Source: Streptomyces brasiliensis
GTDB taxonomy: Bacteria; Actinomycetota; Actinomycetes; Streptomycetales; Streptomycetaceae
DNA length: 64,000 bases
NCBI RefSeq assembly: GCF_014647875.1
Contig: NZ_BMQA01000035.1
Span: 1 to 64,000, forward strand
Direction: 5' to 3'
Shown: one piece after another, positions 17,560 through 26,298 of the stretch
How the letters are laid out: each line of letters starts with the position of its first letter
Position numbering within the stretch: position 1 is the stretch's first letter
The notes under the pieces: generated by a model
The model's database searches: none
Seen by the model: only the letters and a program-made list of their open reading frames with translations
What the model was told of the DNA's origin: nothing
Program-made: the position numbers and the translations under genes

Positions 17560-18056
17560 GAGGCTCACCTCCGCGGATGTGAACTCGAAAAGCCATGTGA
17601 CTCTCTCTCCATCATGAGCGGCGGCTGCCCGGACTGCGACTCGCACCGGCACGGCACGGATTATGTGGGAGGGCGTGCTTCGGCAGCCGACGATCAGTGC
17701 GGCGACCGACGCCCGGGGCGATCAGGGCCAGCAGGGCGGCCCCGCCTGCCAGGAGCCTCGCATTCAGCAGCCACTCGCCCAGGAACACCGCCAGGCGCGG
17801 CCTTGGTCGGAGTTCGGGTGCAACCTCACACTGCGGTACCAGGCTGACACAACGTCAGTGTGCCGACCGAGTAGAGAATGGTGCCCCCCCATGACGTGAA
17901 CCCCCTTCCCGGGCGCAACGCACGGTGCGCGCCACGCCCAGGAGGGCCCTATCCCTCGACTGTGGCTTGTGGACGGGCCGCAATACGCAACCGCGCTCAC
18001 CTTGGCTGGACCCCTGAAAGGGCGGGGCGCAGCCACCGGCCGGCCTTCCGCGCCGG
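17560..18056. other. Intergenic stretch between Hsp20 and the membrane protein gene
   Basis: No gene is convincing. On the minus strand near 17690-17770 a short hydrophobic stretch (LNARLLAGGAALLALIAPG) could be the relic of a membrane segment, but it has no start or family match. Confidence 0.35.
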
Positions 18057-18662
18057 TCAACGGCCGTGCCCCGGTCCGGAAGAGGGCGGACCGGTAGCCC
18101 ACGGTCGTCCGGCACGCCCACGTCCCGGAACGGAAGCGTCCTCCTCCGTGTTCGCGCGGATCTCCCGCTTGTCCAGCGGTGTCCCTGCCTGCTCATCGAG
18201 GTTCTCCCGCGTCGCTGGTTCCCGATGCCTCGATTCAGCGGCCTCGACGATCAGGTGCGCGGCGTCTGCGGGCAGGGCCAGGTTTCTTTCCAGCCACCTG
18301 GCGTCTAGCCCGGGGGTGTGGGTGGCCAGAACCCACGCGGCATACAGGCGGTCGAGAGACGGTGCGTCCGGGGCCCTCGGGTTCAGATGGACCACCTCCT
18401 CGGGGAAACCGTCGAGGCTATGGGGGGCGAACCATGACGTGTCGACCGACTCGGCGGTCGGGACCTGTGGGCGCTTGAACAGCCTGGGCCGGAAATGCAC
18501 CTGACGCACCCTCGTGCCCACGACCAGGGCGACGAAGGCAGCGGCCAGGGCGACAGCGGCTACTCCCACGCGATCGGCGGCCGGAATCTTCGTCCACACC
18601 GGCGGCAGAAAAGCCACCACGCGGTCTTCATAGTGGAGGTTAAGCAGGACCCACATCCACAT
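18057..18662 (-). CDS. Conserved-looking membrane protein, unknown function
   Basis: 201 residues from ATG 18662, preceded by GGGAGG. One clear membrane helix lies at about residues 30-49 (VGVAAVALAAAFVALVVGT), followed by a basic stretch (RVRQVHFRPRLFKRP) that should be cytoplasmic, then a soluble acidic domain and a charged low-complexity tail. I recognise no family. It lies between hsp20 and the metal-transporter pair on the same strand, so a role at the membrane under stress is only a guess. Confidence 0.65.
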   Translation of the reverse strand: MWMWVLLNLHYEDRVVAFLPPVWTKIPAADRVGVAAVALAAAFVALVVGTRVRQVHFRPRLFKRPQVPTAESVDTSWFAPHSLDGFPEEVVHLNPRAPDAPSLDRLYAAWVLATHTPGLDARWLERNLALPADAAHLIVEAAESRHREPATRENLDEQAGTPLDKREIRANTEEDASVPGRGRAGRPWATGPPSSGPGHGR

Positions 18663-18837
18663 CAGTGCCTCCCGTCACACCTCCATCTTCACTCGGCATC
18701 CGGGCACCGACCACGGCGGTCGTCAGCCTTTGTCCGACCACAGCAATCAACGCAGCCGGGCGACGGTGACGACGGTGGCCACCTTGCAGTGGCCGGCACG
18801 AATGTTCTCACCCGGCTCAGACAAGATCTCCCCCGGC

Positions 18838-20760
18838 TCAGCCCAGCTGGATGGCCTTGACCAGCAGCAACAGCACGGCGATCACCAGGTAGCCGCGCAG
18901 CAGGCTCATTCCGAGTTTCCGGCCGGTGGACCAGACGACCGGCTCCAGCAGGGCGAGGGGTGGCATGCGCCAGCTCTCTCGTTCGGCGCGGGGGATCTCC
19001 GGGGGCCGGGCCTGGACGGGGATGCAGCGGGCGTGGAGAAGGCGTAGCCGCACGCCGGCGCCCAGCAGCCCCACGGCCAAGGCACCGGCGAGCCACAGCG
19101 CGACCCGGGTGGTGTTGAGCGACGGGAACAGGGTGGTCGCGACGAGGATCCCAGACAGCATGAGGAGGACCGCGATGATGACTGCGGCCAGGACGTTGAG
19201 CCAGCGCGGGTTGACCCAGGGCCCGAGGACCGCGCGGTCGTTGCACAGCAGCAGCAGGAAGACGCTGGCGGAGGGCAGCAGCAGCCCGGCCAGAGCCTGC
19301 ACCGCGGTGGTGATCAGCCCTAGCGGGGCACCGGGGATCAGCACAATCGCGGCAGCGACCACGACCATCCCGGCGTAGGTGCCGTAGAACGCTTTGGCCT
19401 CGCCGAAGCTGCGGTGCAGGGAGTGGCGCAGATTGAACACGTCGCCGAAGGCGTAGCTGGTGGCCAGGGTGACCGCCGCGGCGCCGATGATCGAGGCGTC
19501 GAGGAGTACGACGGCGAACAGCACGCCCAGCACGCGGCTGTGCCCACCCAGGGCCTCGGCGACCCCCAGCGCATCGGTGAAGTGCCCGGCCGCGCCCGTG
19601 CCGCGGACGGCGAAGTCGGCCACGACGACGATCGCGACGGCCCCGCCGACCACGACGAGAGAGCCGAGCACGGTGTCGGCGCGTTCGTGGCCGATGAACC
19701 GGGGAGTGATGCGCTTGTCGATGATGTTGGACTGCTGGAAGAACAGCTGCCACGGCGCGACGGTCGTGCCGACGATCGCGATGATCAGCAGCACCGCCTC
19801 CGAGGTGATCCCGCCCTGGACACCGGGGAGGACCAGGTGGTAGGCGGCCGGTCCGTAGCGCGGGTGGGACAGCAGCGCCAACGGGACGAGAAGCAGGCTG
19901 ACGGCGATGAAGGCGAGCATCGCGCGTTCCCAGCGGCGGAAGCTGCCGGTGGCGGTGATCGCGACCAGTGCGAGGGCGGCGACGGGCACGGCGATGTACT
20001 GGCTGATGCCGAGGTAGCTCAGCGCGAGCGAGACGCCGATGAACTCGGTGACGATCGTCAGGAAGTTCAGCACGAACAGGTCGCCGACGCTGAACCAGCC
20101 CCAGAACCTGCCGAACCGCTCATTGATCAGCCGGGCGTGCCCGACACCGGTGACGGCGCCGAGCCGGACCACCATCTCCTGGTTGACGATCAGGACCGGG
20201 ATGAGCAGCAGGAGCACCCACAGCAGGCTGTAGCCGTAGTTCTGGCCGGCCTGGGCGTAGGTGGAGATCCCGCCGGCGTCGTTGTCGCCGACCATCACGA
20301 TCAGACCGGGGCCGACGATCGCCAGGAACGTCAACAACCGCCGCTTCAGGCTGCGCCCGGCGTCGGCCTCCTCCAGCCGGATGCGTCCCAGGGCGCCCTC
20401 GATATCGCCCAGGTGGGCCTCGTCCAGCACCGCGGTCGGACGCGGACGTGGCGCAGGAGCAGGAGCGGGCTTGGGAGGGGGAGTGGGAGTGGGCTTGGGT
20501 GCGGGAGCAGGCTTGGCCTCGGGGGCGGGAGAGGGCTCGGGCGTGGCAGGGGGTTTGCGGCCGCCGGATGTGGTGTGGTGCGGCGGTGCACCGTGTTCCA
20601 TGGGGCCGAGATGTTCGTGGGCACCAGGGCGGGTGCCGGGCCCGGTGGGCGGCTTGCCCGGCATTGGAGTGTGTCCGCCGGGTGGGGTTGGGCCGTGACT
20701 CGGCGGAGGGGCGGGTGGGGGCGTCTGTGACGGGCGCCGGGGCGGACGGGGCCCACTCAT
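18838..20760 (-). CDS. NRAMP-related divalent metal transporter with proline-rich N-terminus
   Basis: 640 residues. Residues 1-~120 are a disordered Pro/Gly/Ala-rich tail. Then about eleven membrane helices of the NRAMP (SLC11) fold. In helix 1 the metal-binding DPGN of canonical NRAMPs reads DNDAGG (VMVGDNDAGGISTYAQAG), and in helix 6 the usual MPH-type triad reads APWQLFFQQSN. These changes are seen in the NRAMP-related branch, some members of which carry magnesium. Its ATG overlaps the TGA of the upstream MgtE/CBS gene (ATGA at 20757-20760), so the two are translationally coupled and probably work together. Confidence 0.88.
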   Translation of the reverse strand: MSGPRPPRRPSQTPPPAPPPSHGPTPPGGHTPMPGKPPTGPGTRPGAHEHLGPMEHGAPPHHTTSGGRKPPATPEPSPAPEAKPAPAPKPTPTPPPKPAPAPAPRPRPTAVLDEAHLGDIEGALGRIRLEEADAGRSLKRRLLTFLAIVGPGLIVMVGDNDAGGISTYAQAGQNYGYSLLWVLLLLIPVLIVNQEMVVRLGAVTGVGHARLINERFGRFWGWFSVGDLFVLNFLTIVTEFIGVSLALSYLGISQYIAVPVAALALVAITATGSFRRWERAMLAFIAVSLLLVPLALLSHPRYGPAAYHLVLPGVQGGITSEAVLLIIAIVGTTVAPWQLFFQQSNIIDKRITPRFIGHERADTVLGSLVVVGGAVAIVVVADFAVRGTGAAGHFTDALGVAEALGGHSRVLGVLFAVVLLDASIIGAAAVTLATSYAFGDVFNLRHSLHRSFGEAKAFYGTYAGMVVVAAAIVLIPGAPLGLITTAVQALAGLLLPSASVFLLLLCNDRAVLGPWVNPRWLNVLAAVIIAVLLMLSGILVATTLFPSLNTTRVALWLAGALAVGLLGAGVRLRLLHARCIPVQARPPEIPRAERESWRMPPLALLEPVVWSTGRKLGMSLLRGYLVIAVLLLLVKAIQLG

Positions 20761-22115
20761 GGTGAGGGCTCCTCACGCTCCGGGGAGCCGGCAGTGGTGT
20801 CGCCGGGTTCTTCGGGGCGGTGGGCGTCGGGCGGGGGGGCCACCTCCCGGCGCCGCCAGTCTTCCGGCAGCGTCGCCTCCAGCACGTCGTCGACGGTGAT
20901 GACGCCGAGCAGGATCCCGTCGTCGTCCACGACCGGCAGGGTGATGAGGTTGTAGTCGGTCATCAGCAGCGCCACGTCCACCAGATCGGTGTCCGGGCCG
21001 ACCCGCACGGGATCCGTCTCGCTCACCTCCGCCAGCCGGGCGCCCGGATCCGTTTGCAGGAGGCCGACCAGGGGGGCGAAGGTGAGCAGCCGTCCGTCGT
21101 CATCGATGGTGTAGACACTGGTCAGCGCCTCCGGCTGCATCCGGCATGCGTTCCCGACCGCTGCCACCGCCTCGCTCACAGGTGTGTCCGCGGGCAGGGC
21201 AAGGAAGTCCATGCCCATCAGGCCCCCGGCGCTGTCCGGGTTGAACCCCATCAAGGTCAGCACCTTGGTGCGCTGCCCCGGCGGCAGCAGGTCCAGCACC
21301 GGGCGGCGGCGGTCCTGCCGCAGATCACCGATGGTGTCGGCCGCGTCGTCCGCACGCATCCGGGCCAGCACGGCGGCGATCTCCGCGTCCGTACGGGCGT
21401 CGAGCAGCCGGGAGGCCCGGTCCTCCTCCAGTTCCTCGAAGACGTCCGCCTCCAGCTCTGGGTCCTGCCCGACCTCACCGAGGATCTCGCGTTCCTCCTC
21501 CCGGGAGGCGTCTTCGAGCAGGTCGGCGATCTCCGCCGGCCGCAGCCGTCGGATCCGGGCTGTGGGACGTCGGAGGAGCACGCTGCGGCTGTGCCCGATC
21601 AGCGGCTCGAACGCCTTCCAGTCCCGGCACGCATGCCCTGTGGAGCGGTCCCGGAACAACCCCAGCAGCCGATGCGGCCGGTGGGTGTCCACACAGGACA
21701 ACAGCCACTGCCCGTCCCGGTAGGCCAGCTCCACGTCCGAGGCCCGCACCAGACGCGCTTCGGCGACATCGATCAGCCGGTGCCCGAGCACATCGTCGCG
21801 CAGCAGCACCTCGCCCTCACGTCGCTCGAACGGCCGGAGGTCCAGCCGGGCGCTCTCCAGCCTCACCAGGCCCTCGCCGTCGAAGGTGGCCACCTGCTCG
21901 ACCGGCACGAACAGCTCACGGCGGCCCACGCCGACCACCAGCCCGGTCACCACCGGGTAGTCCGCACCGCGCAGCCGCACGATCACATCGGAGAGCCGGC
22001 CGAGCGACCGACCGCCTCGGTCGGCCACGGGACGCTTGACCAGCGACGACAGGTGTACGACAGGCGTCTGCTCCTCGTGCGCGGGCGGCCGCGACGAAGA
22101 CGGGCTGACGGTCAT
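20757..22115 (-). CDS. Soluble PRC-barrel / MgtE-N / CBS protein, metal-transport partner
   Basis: 452 residues without a membrane segment. Order: PRC-barrel-like repeats (~20-170; LGRLSDVIVRLRGADYPVVT), an MgtE N-domain (~195-290; IADLLEDASREEEREILGEV and MRADDAADTIGDL), then two CBS motifs (~300-420; PVSEAVAAVGNAC and NLITLPVVDDDGILLGVITV). Full MgtE magnesium channels continue into five membrane helices; here the protein stops, and the next gene, overlapping by four bases, supplies an NRAMP-type pore. The MgtE cytosolic parts sense magnesium, so this is probably the separate gate or sensor of the NRAMP-like transporter. Confidence 0.88.
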   Translation of the reverse strand: MTVSPSSSRPPAHEEQTPVVHLSSLVKRPVADRGGRSLGRLSDVIVRLRGADYPVVTGLVVGVGRRELFVPVEQVATFDGEGLVRLESARLDLRPFERREGEVLLRDDVLGHRLIDVAEARLVRASDVELAYRDGQWLLSCVDTHRPHRLLGLFRDRSTGHACRDWKAFEPLIGHSRSVLLRRPTARIRRLRPAEIADLLEDASREEEREILGEVGQDPELEADVFEELEEDRASRLLDARTDAEIAAVLARMRADDAADTIGDLRQDRRRPVLDLLPPGQRTKVLTLMGFNPDSAGGLMGMDFLALPADTPVSEAVAAVGNACRMQPEALTSVYTIDDDGRLLTFAPLVGLLQTDPGARLAEVSETDPVRVGPDTDLVDVALLMTDYNLITLPVVDDDGILLGVITVDDVLEATLPEDWRRREVAPPPDAHRPEEPGDTTAGSPEREEPSP

Positions 22116-22234
22116 CGTTCTGCCCTACCAACCTCGGTATCGCCCCGCGCGTGAGCTGCTATCTGGCGACGTCACGGAGCCGTACACCCATAATCATGCA
22201 TAAAGCAGAACGAATTGGTCTCGAGAAGAACTGG

Positions 22235-22332
22235 TCTGGACCGTGCGCGACCGCGTATCGGCGATCATGACCCGGTTGCATGTCGCGACCCGCGCCGAGG
22301 CGATCGCGCTGGCCCGCGACGCCGGCCTCTGA
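22235..22332 (+). pseudogene. C-terminal end of a LuxR-type HTH regulator
   Basis: The frame TVRDRVSAIMTRLHVATRAE, AIALARDAGL and stop at 22330-22332 matches the last HTH helices of NarL/LuxR response regulators (TVRNHVSAILTKLHVATRAEAI-like). The receiver and first HTH helices are gone. Regulators of this type control dormancy or hypoxia islands in streptomycetes, which fits the neighbouring genes. Confidence 0.75.
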
Positions 22333-22418
22333 CCACGCTGACCAGGCCGACCATGTCCACCGCGCTCAAGATCGACATGGGTGCGCTGCGCACCCGCTCG
22401 GTTTCGTTCCGGAAGTGT

Positions 22419-23096
22419 TCAGTATCGAATCTCGACGAGGCGCCCTTCTGCATCCGGCTCGGGCACTTCAGGAATCCGGTTCGCTGTCCCGAGCACGATC
22501 CGGTGCGCCGACCAGGCCGCGACAGCGGCGTCGAGCACGTCGTCCACGGGAATGCGTTCGGCCTCGCCAAGCTCGTCCGGGAGCACGAGGCCGGCCTCAG
22601 CCAGCAGAGAGCGGCGCAGGTTCTGGCCGCGCCAGGTCTTCTTGGCGTAAGCCAGCGGCACTCCGTCAGCCAAGGCGTAGAAGGACACCTCGGGGTGCAC
22701 CTCGTGGATCCGCTCATCGGCGAGCCAACACGCCCGCGCCTCAAGCAGCTTCGGTCTCAGCGCCCACGCCTGCCGGCTCAGCCTGTTACCGGTGAGCTCC
22801 TGGCATCGGTCCGCGGCCGCCCCGTAGTCCGGCTCCTGCCACACCGACCTTGGTGCTATGGGGAAAACGCTGCTGCGCCGAACTCCGAGCAGCGCCCTGG
22901 CTGCGAGATCTGCGGCGCGCCAGCCCTTCTCGACGAGGCCCAACGGCATGTCCACCGCGATCGCATCCACCTTGGCGGCGCGCTCGATGAGCCTCTCGAG
23001 CCGCGGATCCACCAGGCTGCCCGCGTACGCGCCGTCCGTGAGTCTGATCCCGACCCACCCCTGCTTACCACAGGCGTCGACCCCTAGGACGTCCAT
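22419..23096 (-). CDS. DUF429-family protein (predicted RNase H-like nuclease)
   Basis: 225 residues from ATG 23096; GGGGTGGGG lies upstream and the product then begins MDVLGVDACGKQGWVGIRL, the family start. Other marks are AIAVDMPLGLVEKGWRAAD, the ARALLGVRRSSVFPIAP segment, VHPEVSF, and a C-terminal DDVLDAAVAAWSAHRI. The conserved acidic residues (VDACG, VDMPLG, HPEVS, DAAVAAW) are in the positions expected for the RNase H-like fold. Function in the cell is unknown. No clear link to neighbours. Confidence 0.88.
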   Translation of the reverse strand: MDVLGVDACGKQGWVGIRLTDGAYAGSLVDPRLERLIERAAKVDAIAVDMPLGLVEKGWRAADLAARALLGVRRSSVFPIAPRSVWQEPDYGAAADRCQELTGNRLSRQAWALRPKLLEARACWLADERIHEVHPEVSFYALADGVPLAYAKKTWRGQNLRRSLLAEAGLVLPDELGEAERIPVDDVLDAAVAAWSAHRIVLGTANRIPEVPEPDAEGRLVEIRY

Positions 23097-23184
23097 CCCA
23101 CCCCACCCCTCGCGCACGAGCCGAGCCGCAACGTAGCAGCACCCACGGTCCCAGAAACTGCTGCCCGACGCTGTGCCCATCTGT

Positions 23185-23250
23185 CTGTGCTCTGCCGGGG
23201 ACTCGCACCTGCGACCTCTGCCAACGCTCTACCGGTTCAGCCGGACGACG
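23185..23250 (-). other. Degenerate tRNA-like sequence
   Basis: On the minus strand GGTAGAGCG, CAGAGGTCGCAGGTGCGAG and CCCCGGCAGAGCAC resemble the D-loop edge, T-arm and acceptor of a tRNA, but the anticodon arm is missing and the acceptor cannot pair. It is at most a pseudo-tRNA or an old attachment-site scar. Confidence 0.3.
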
Positions 23251-23303
23251 GTTTGGATCACCGGCAGCCCGCTCCCCGACCGTCGGTTTTCCCTGTTCCC
23301 ATG

Positions 23304-23330
23304 TCCCGCATCCTCCGCCGGGGGCACCCT
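23304..23330 (+). other. tRNA 3-prime-end-like scar
   Basis: CATCCTCCGCCGGGGGCACC matches the last bases of a tRNA T-arm and acceptor (as in a GGGGGCACC end) and is followed at once by a strong hairpin, the usual order after a tRNA gene. The rest of the tRNA is absent. A site-specific element could have left such a scar. Confidence 0.35.
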
Positions 23331-23343
23331 GCATGAGGTGCCC

Positions 23344-23386
23344 AAAGACCCCGTCACCAGCGGAAACGCTGAGGCCGGGGTCTTCG
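23344..23386 (+). terminator. Strong two-level hairpin, terminator
   Basis: Outer stem AAGACCCCG (23345-23353) with CGGGGTCTT (23376-23384); inner stem AGCG-GAAA-CGCT with a GNRA-type loop (23359-23370). The form is typical of terminators after tRNA or rRNA genes in streptomycetes and could also stop the minus-strand genes. Confidence 0.65.
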
Positions 23387-23460
23387 TGTATGTGCAGCCG
23401 TATGCAGCGCTGAGCGGCCCTGGGACGGGTCTGTGGACTGTTTCCTCAGGCTCGGGGTGA

Positions 23461-24300
23461 TCAGGCGGCGTCGTCGCAGGCGGTGGCGGCGGACTTGTCC
23501 TGCCAGGCCGCGAGGTCGTCCTGAAGGCTGCGGATCTTGACCAGCTGGCGTTCGATCGCGTCGCGGCCCAGGGACAGATGCCCGGGGAGCTTGTCCCCGC
23601 TGGTGACCTCGTAGATCAGGGCGGCGCCCTTGACGGGGTCTCCGAGCTGGGTGTGGTTGGCCGTGTCGATCCAGTCCAGGGTGGCGTGGGCGGGTGTGCC
23701 GTCGTAGTCGGGGATGCGCTGGGCCGCGGTCGACAGGGAACTGGTGTCGAGGAAGTCGGTGCGGAAGACGCCGGGCTCCACGACCATGCTCTGGATGCCG
23801 AACGGCTCCAGCTCCACGGCGAGCGCCTCGCTGATGCCGGCCACCGCGAACTTCGAGGCGCTGTACATGCTCACTCCGGGTTCCCCCTCGAATCCGGAGC
23901 GGGAGCCGATGTGCACGATCTTCCCTGATCCGGCTGCCCTCATTGCGGGCAGGACGGCGCGGGTCATGTTGATCAGCCCGAAGACGTTGAGGTCGAACAG
24001 GGAGCGCGCCTCGGCGTCGGTGATCTCCTCCAGCGCGCCGAGCAGGCCACGGCCCGCGTTGTTGACGAGGACGTCGATCCTGCCGAAACGCTGCACGGCC
24101 GTCTCGACGGCAGCCGTGATCTGCTCGCTTCGGGTGACGTCGAGGGCGACGCCGAGGACCCGGTCGGAGCGCTGCAGGTCGTCCGGGAGCTTCCGCGGGT
24201 TCCGGGCGGCGGCCACGACCGTGTCGCCGCCCCGGAGCGCCGCTCGCGCGATCTCCAGCCCGAGCCCGCGGGATGCGCCGGTGATGAACCACGTCGACAT
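23461..24300 (-). CDS. Short-chain dehydrogenase/reductase
   Basis: 279 residues from ATG 24300 (GGAGG eleven bases upstream). Classical SDR: TGASRGLGLEIAR (NADP site), NNAGRG, catalytic Ser in IVHIGSRSG, YSASKFAV, and VEPGVFRTDF. The layout and C-terminal extension (after ~250) resemble the SDR group of ketoreductase-like enzymes that replace or degrade small carbonyls. The gene is divergent from an MmyB-type regulator; this pair is common in streptomycetes and implies the regulator controls the SDR. Confidence 0.92.
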   Translation of the reverse strand: MSTWFITGASRGLGLEIARAALRGGDTVVAAARNPRKLPDDLQRSDRVLGVALDVTRSEQITAAVETAVQRFGRIDVLVNNAGRGLLGALEEITDAEARSLFDLNVFGLINMTRAVLPAMRAAGSGKIVHIGSRSGFEGEPGVSMYSASKFAVAGISEALAVELEPFGIQSMVVEPGVFRTDFLDTSSLSTAAQRIPDYDGTPAHATLDWIDTANHTQLGDPVKGAALIYEVTSGDKLPGHLSLGRDAIERQLVKIRSLQDDLAAWQDKSAATACDDAA

Positions 24301-24409
24301 GAGATGCCTCCAGTTGCGTCTGTTCGAGGAGTGCCCCGGCCGCCAGGTCCGGCGGCGAGGTCCGGCATCCACTGAACCAGCTGTGAGCAGGCGAAAAAGG
24401 CCGCAGAGG

Positions 24410-24439
24410 GGCCCACCTGATCGGGGGACAAAGTGGGCC
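24410..24439. promoter_or_regulatory. Dyad in the SDR / MmyB-regulator divergent region
   Basis: GGCCCAC (24410-24416) and GTGGGCC (24433-24439) form a perfect 7-bp inverted repeat with a 16-base gap, centred between the two divergent starts. A candidate site for the XRE regulator. Confidence 0.45.
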
Positions 24440-24484
24440 ACCCTCCCGCCGTCGAATCCTCCAGGCCTGCGCGATGCTGGATGG

Positions 24485-25387
24485 GTGGACCGTGAGCACC
24501 CGACCAACACACCGATGGCGGAATTCCTCCGCTCCGCCCGTACCCGTCTCACCCCGCGGGAGGCCGGGCTGGACGCACCCGACCTGGGGCGGCGCCGGGT
24601 CTCCGGCCTGCGCCGGGAGGAACTGGCCCAGCTGGCCGGGGTGAGCGTGGACTACTACACGCGCCTCGAACAGGGCCGCAGCCGCAGCGCCTCCGCCGAG
24701 GTCCTCGACGCGCTCGCCACGGCCCTGCACCTGGACGACGCCGAGCGCAGCCACCTCCACACCCTCGCCCGGCCCCGACCGGCCCGCCGCCGTCGCCCGC
24801 GACCTCAGCGCGTCCACCCCGCCACCTGGGACCTGCTGGACACCCTCCAGCAGGCCGGCCGCCCCGCCTTCGTCCTCGGGCGGCGCCTCGACGTACTGGC
24901 CCACAACCAGCTCGCCGGACGGCTGATCACCGACTTCCGCGCCCTTCCCGCGGCCGAGCGGAACCAGGCCCGCTTCGTCTTCCTCGACCCCCACGCACGC
25001 GAGCTGTACCGGGACTGGACCCGCGTCGCCGCGGACACCGCCGCCATGCTCCGCCTCGACGCGGGCCGTCACCCGGACGACCCGGCCCTGAGCACCCTGG
25101 TCGGAGAGCTGTCCATACACAGCGAGGAGTTCCGCCGCTTCTGGTCGGACAACAAGGTCCACCAGCGCACGACCGGCACCAAGGACTACCACCACCCGCT
25201 CGTCGGCGACCTCACCATCACCTACCAGGCCCTCACCCCCGGAGACGACCCGGACCAGATCCTCTTCGTCTACGGCACCGAACCCGGCAGCCCCTCCGAG
25301 ACCGCCCTGCACTTGCTGGCTCAATGGAGCGGGACGGCATCCGGTACCGGTAGCCCCGCAGCACAAGCCCCAGGAGCGCACGACTGA
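24485..25387 (+). CDS. XRE-family regulator with MmyB-like domain
   Basis: About 300 residues from GTG 24485; ATG 24515 (MAEFLRSART) is the other choice, and neither has a strong ribosome-binding site. Residues ~12-75 form the XRE HTH (LRREELAQLAGVSVDYYTRL, EQGRS). The C-terminal MmyB-like domain (~105-280) has VLAHNQLAGRLITDF, FLDPHARELYRDW and DYHHPLVGDLTITYQAL, thought to bind a fatty-acid-like ligand. It is divergent from the SDR gene at 23461-24300. Confidence 0.9.
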   Translation: MDREHPTNTPMAEFLRSARTRLTPREAGLDAPDLGRRRVSGLRREELAQLAGVSVDYYTRLEQGRSRSASAEVLDALATALHLDDAERSHLHTLARPRPARRRRPRPQRVHPATWDLLDTLQQAGRPAFVLGRRLDVLAHNQLAGRLITDFRALPAAERNQARFVFLDPHARELYRDWTRVAADTAAMLRLDAGRHPDDPALSTLVGELSIHSEEFRRFWSDNKVHQRTTGTKDYHHPLVGDLTITYQALTPGDDPDQILFVYGTEPGSPSETALHLLAQWSGTASGTGSPAAQAPGAHD

Positions 25388-25653
25388 CACAAGCCCGCTC
25401 CGGTCGTGAAGAAGTACGAGACGGATCCGATGCAGACCGGTCCACCCCCGCAACAAGCGCTATCGCCCGGCCCGGGGCCTTGCGCTCCGGGTCAGCGAGA
25501 GATCAGCGGCTGCTGCCGCCCGGTTCTTACTCGTGCAGAGCGGCCTGCGCCGTTTGCCGGCCGGCGCACTGCAACAGCGCGGTCGGCATCCCATCTCGTT
25601 CCCGGCGCCAGTGCCTGGAACGAACAGCCCCGGCAAGAATTTTGCGTGAGCGG

Positions 25654-25953
25654 TCAGCCGCGCAACCGGGTGCCTCGCTGCCCGGCGCGCTCGTCGCCCT
25701 CGCGGTAGAGCACCAGGTGCTCGTGGAAGAGGACGCCGTCGCGGATGTCGCCGGTGGCGGTGAAGCCGGTGTCGTCGATGTAGTCGATGTGGCTGCCGGT
25801 GACGGTGTAGCGACCGGTATAGGCGCTCTGACGGTTTCCGCGGGCCTCGTCGTAGCGGCCGCTCGCCAGCAGTTCCTGGCGGATGAATCCGTCCGCGGTC
25901 ACCCACATCCCGACGTACGGGTGAGGGTCGCGGGGCGTGTCGTTGCTGGTCAT
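25654..25953 (-). CDS. Atu4866-domain protein
   Basis: 99 residues from ATG 25953 (GGAG five bases upstream): HPYVGMWVTADGFIRQELLA, GRYDEARGNRQSAYTGRYTV, HIDYIDDTGFTATGDI, LFHEHLVLYRE. This is the small beta-barrel Atu4866 family of unknown function, related to lipocalin-like folds. The same domain forms the C-terminus of the next protein (26426-27181), and both genes carry the shared 40-base upstream element. Confidence 0.8.
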   Translation of the reverse strand: MTSNDTPRDPHPYVGMWVTADGFIRQELLASGRYDEARGNRQSAYTGRYTVTGSHIDYIDDTGFTATGDIRDGVLFHEHLVLYREGDERAGQRGTRLRG

Positions 25954-25980
25954 GGCTCCATGGTTGGCCCGGCGGCCGAT

Positions 25981-26034
25981 GGCAACCAGGCTGCCGTCTC
26001 CCCAGGTGCGGGCTTCCTGGGGGCGGCGCACCCA
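25981..26034 (-). repeat. Upstream element, copy A
   Basis: On the minus strand, TGGGTGCGC... CACCTGGGGAGACGGC, then AGCCTGGTTGCC, ending 27 bases before the Atu4866 gene start. It matches copies B and C but has an insertion of about 17 bases after TGGGTGCGC. Confidence 0.65.
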
Positions 26035-26260
26035 CGATCGCAAACGGAACCGCGGAACGGCAGCGGCGAAATCAGGGGGCCGAAACAGGTGAGTCTCCCG
26101 GATGCGGCGAACTCGGAACATGCGGGGGCTGTGACCACATCCCTCCCGCTGGTGGCCGCGGCATCACCACCACTGGATGCCGGCTCCAACTCGTCATTCT
26201 CCGCACTGCCAGCCCGTCCGAGGCCGTCCCACGGGCCCCAGTTGAACAGCGGGCCGACCA

Positions 26261-26298
26261 TGGGTGCCGCACACCCAGGGATACGGCGGCCTGGTTCC
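26261..26298 (+). repeat. Upstream element, copy C
   Basis: TGGGTGCCGCACACCCAGGG followed by ATACGGCGGCCTGGTTCC, 127 bases before ATG 26426. It aligns without gaps to copy B (27279-27318), with a minority of mismatches. The rest of 26036-26425 holds no gene I can support. Confidence 0.6.

Noticed and set aside
17764..18102. 112-codon minus-strand frame between hsp20 and the membrane protein gene
   Set aside because: No ribosome-binding site, no family resemblance, irregular composition; it overlaps the end of the convincing gene at 18057.
19414..20730. Plus-strand frame with acidic repeats opposite the NRAMP gene
   Set aside because: Shadow frame; the minus strand has membrane helices and coupling with the MgtE/CBS gene.
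20757..22115. Full MgtE magnesium channel
   Set aside because: The protein ends after the CBS motifs without the five membrane helices of MgtE.
23185..23250. Functional tRNA gene
   Set aside because: No anticodon arm and no pairing acceptor; only tRNA-like pieces.
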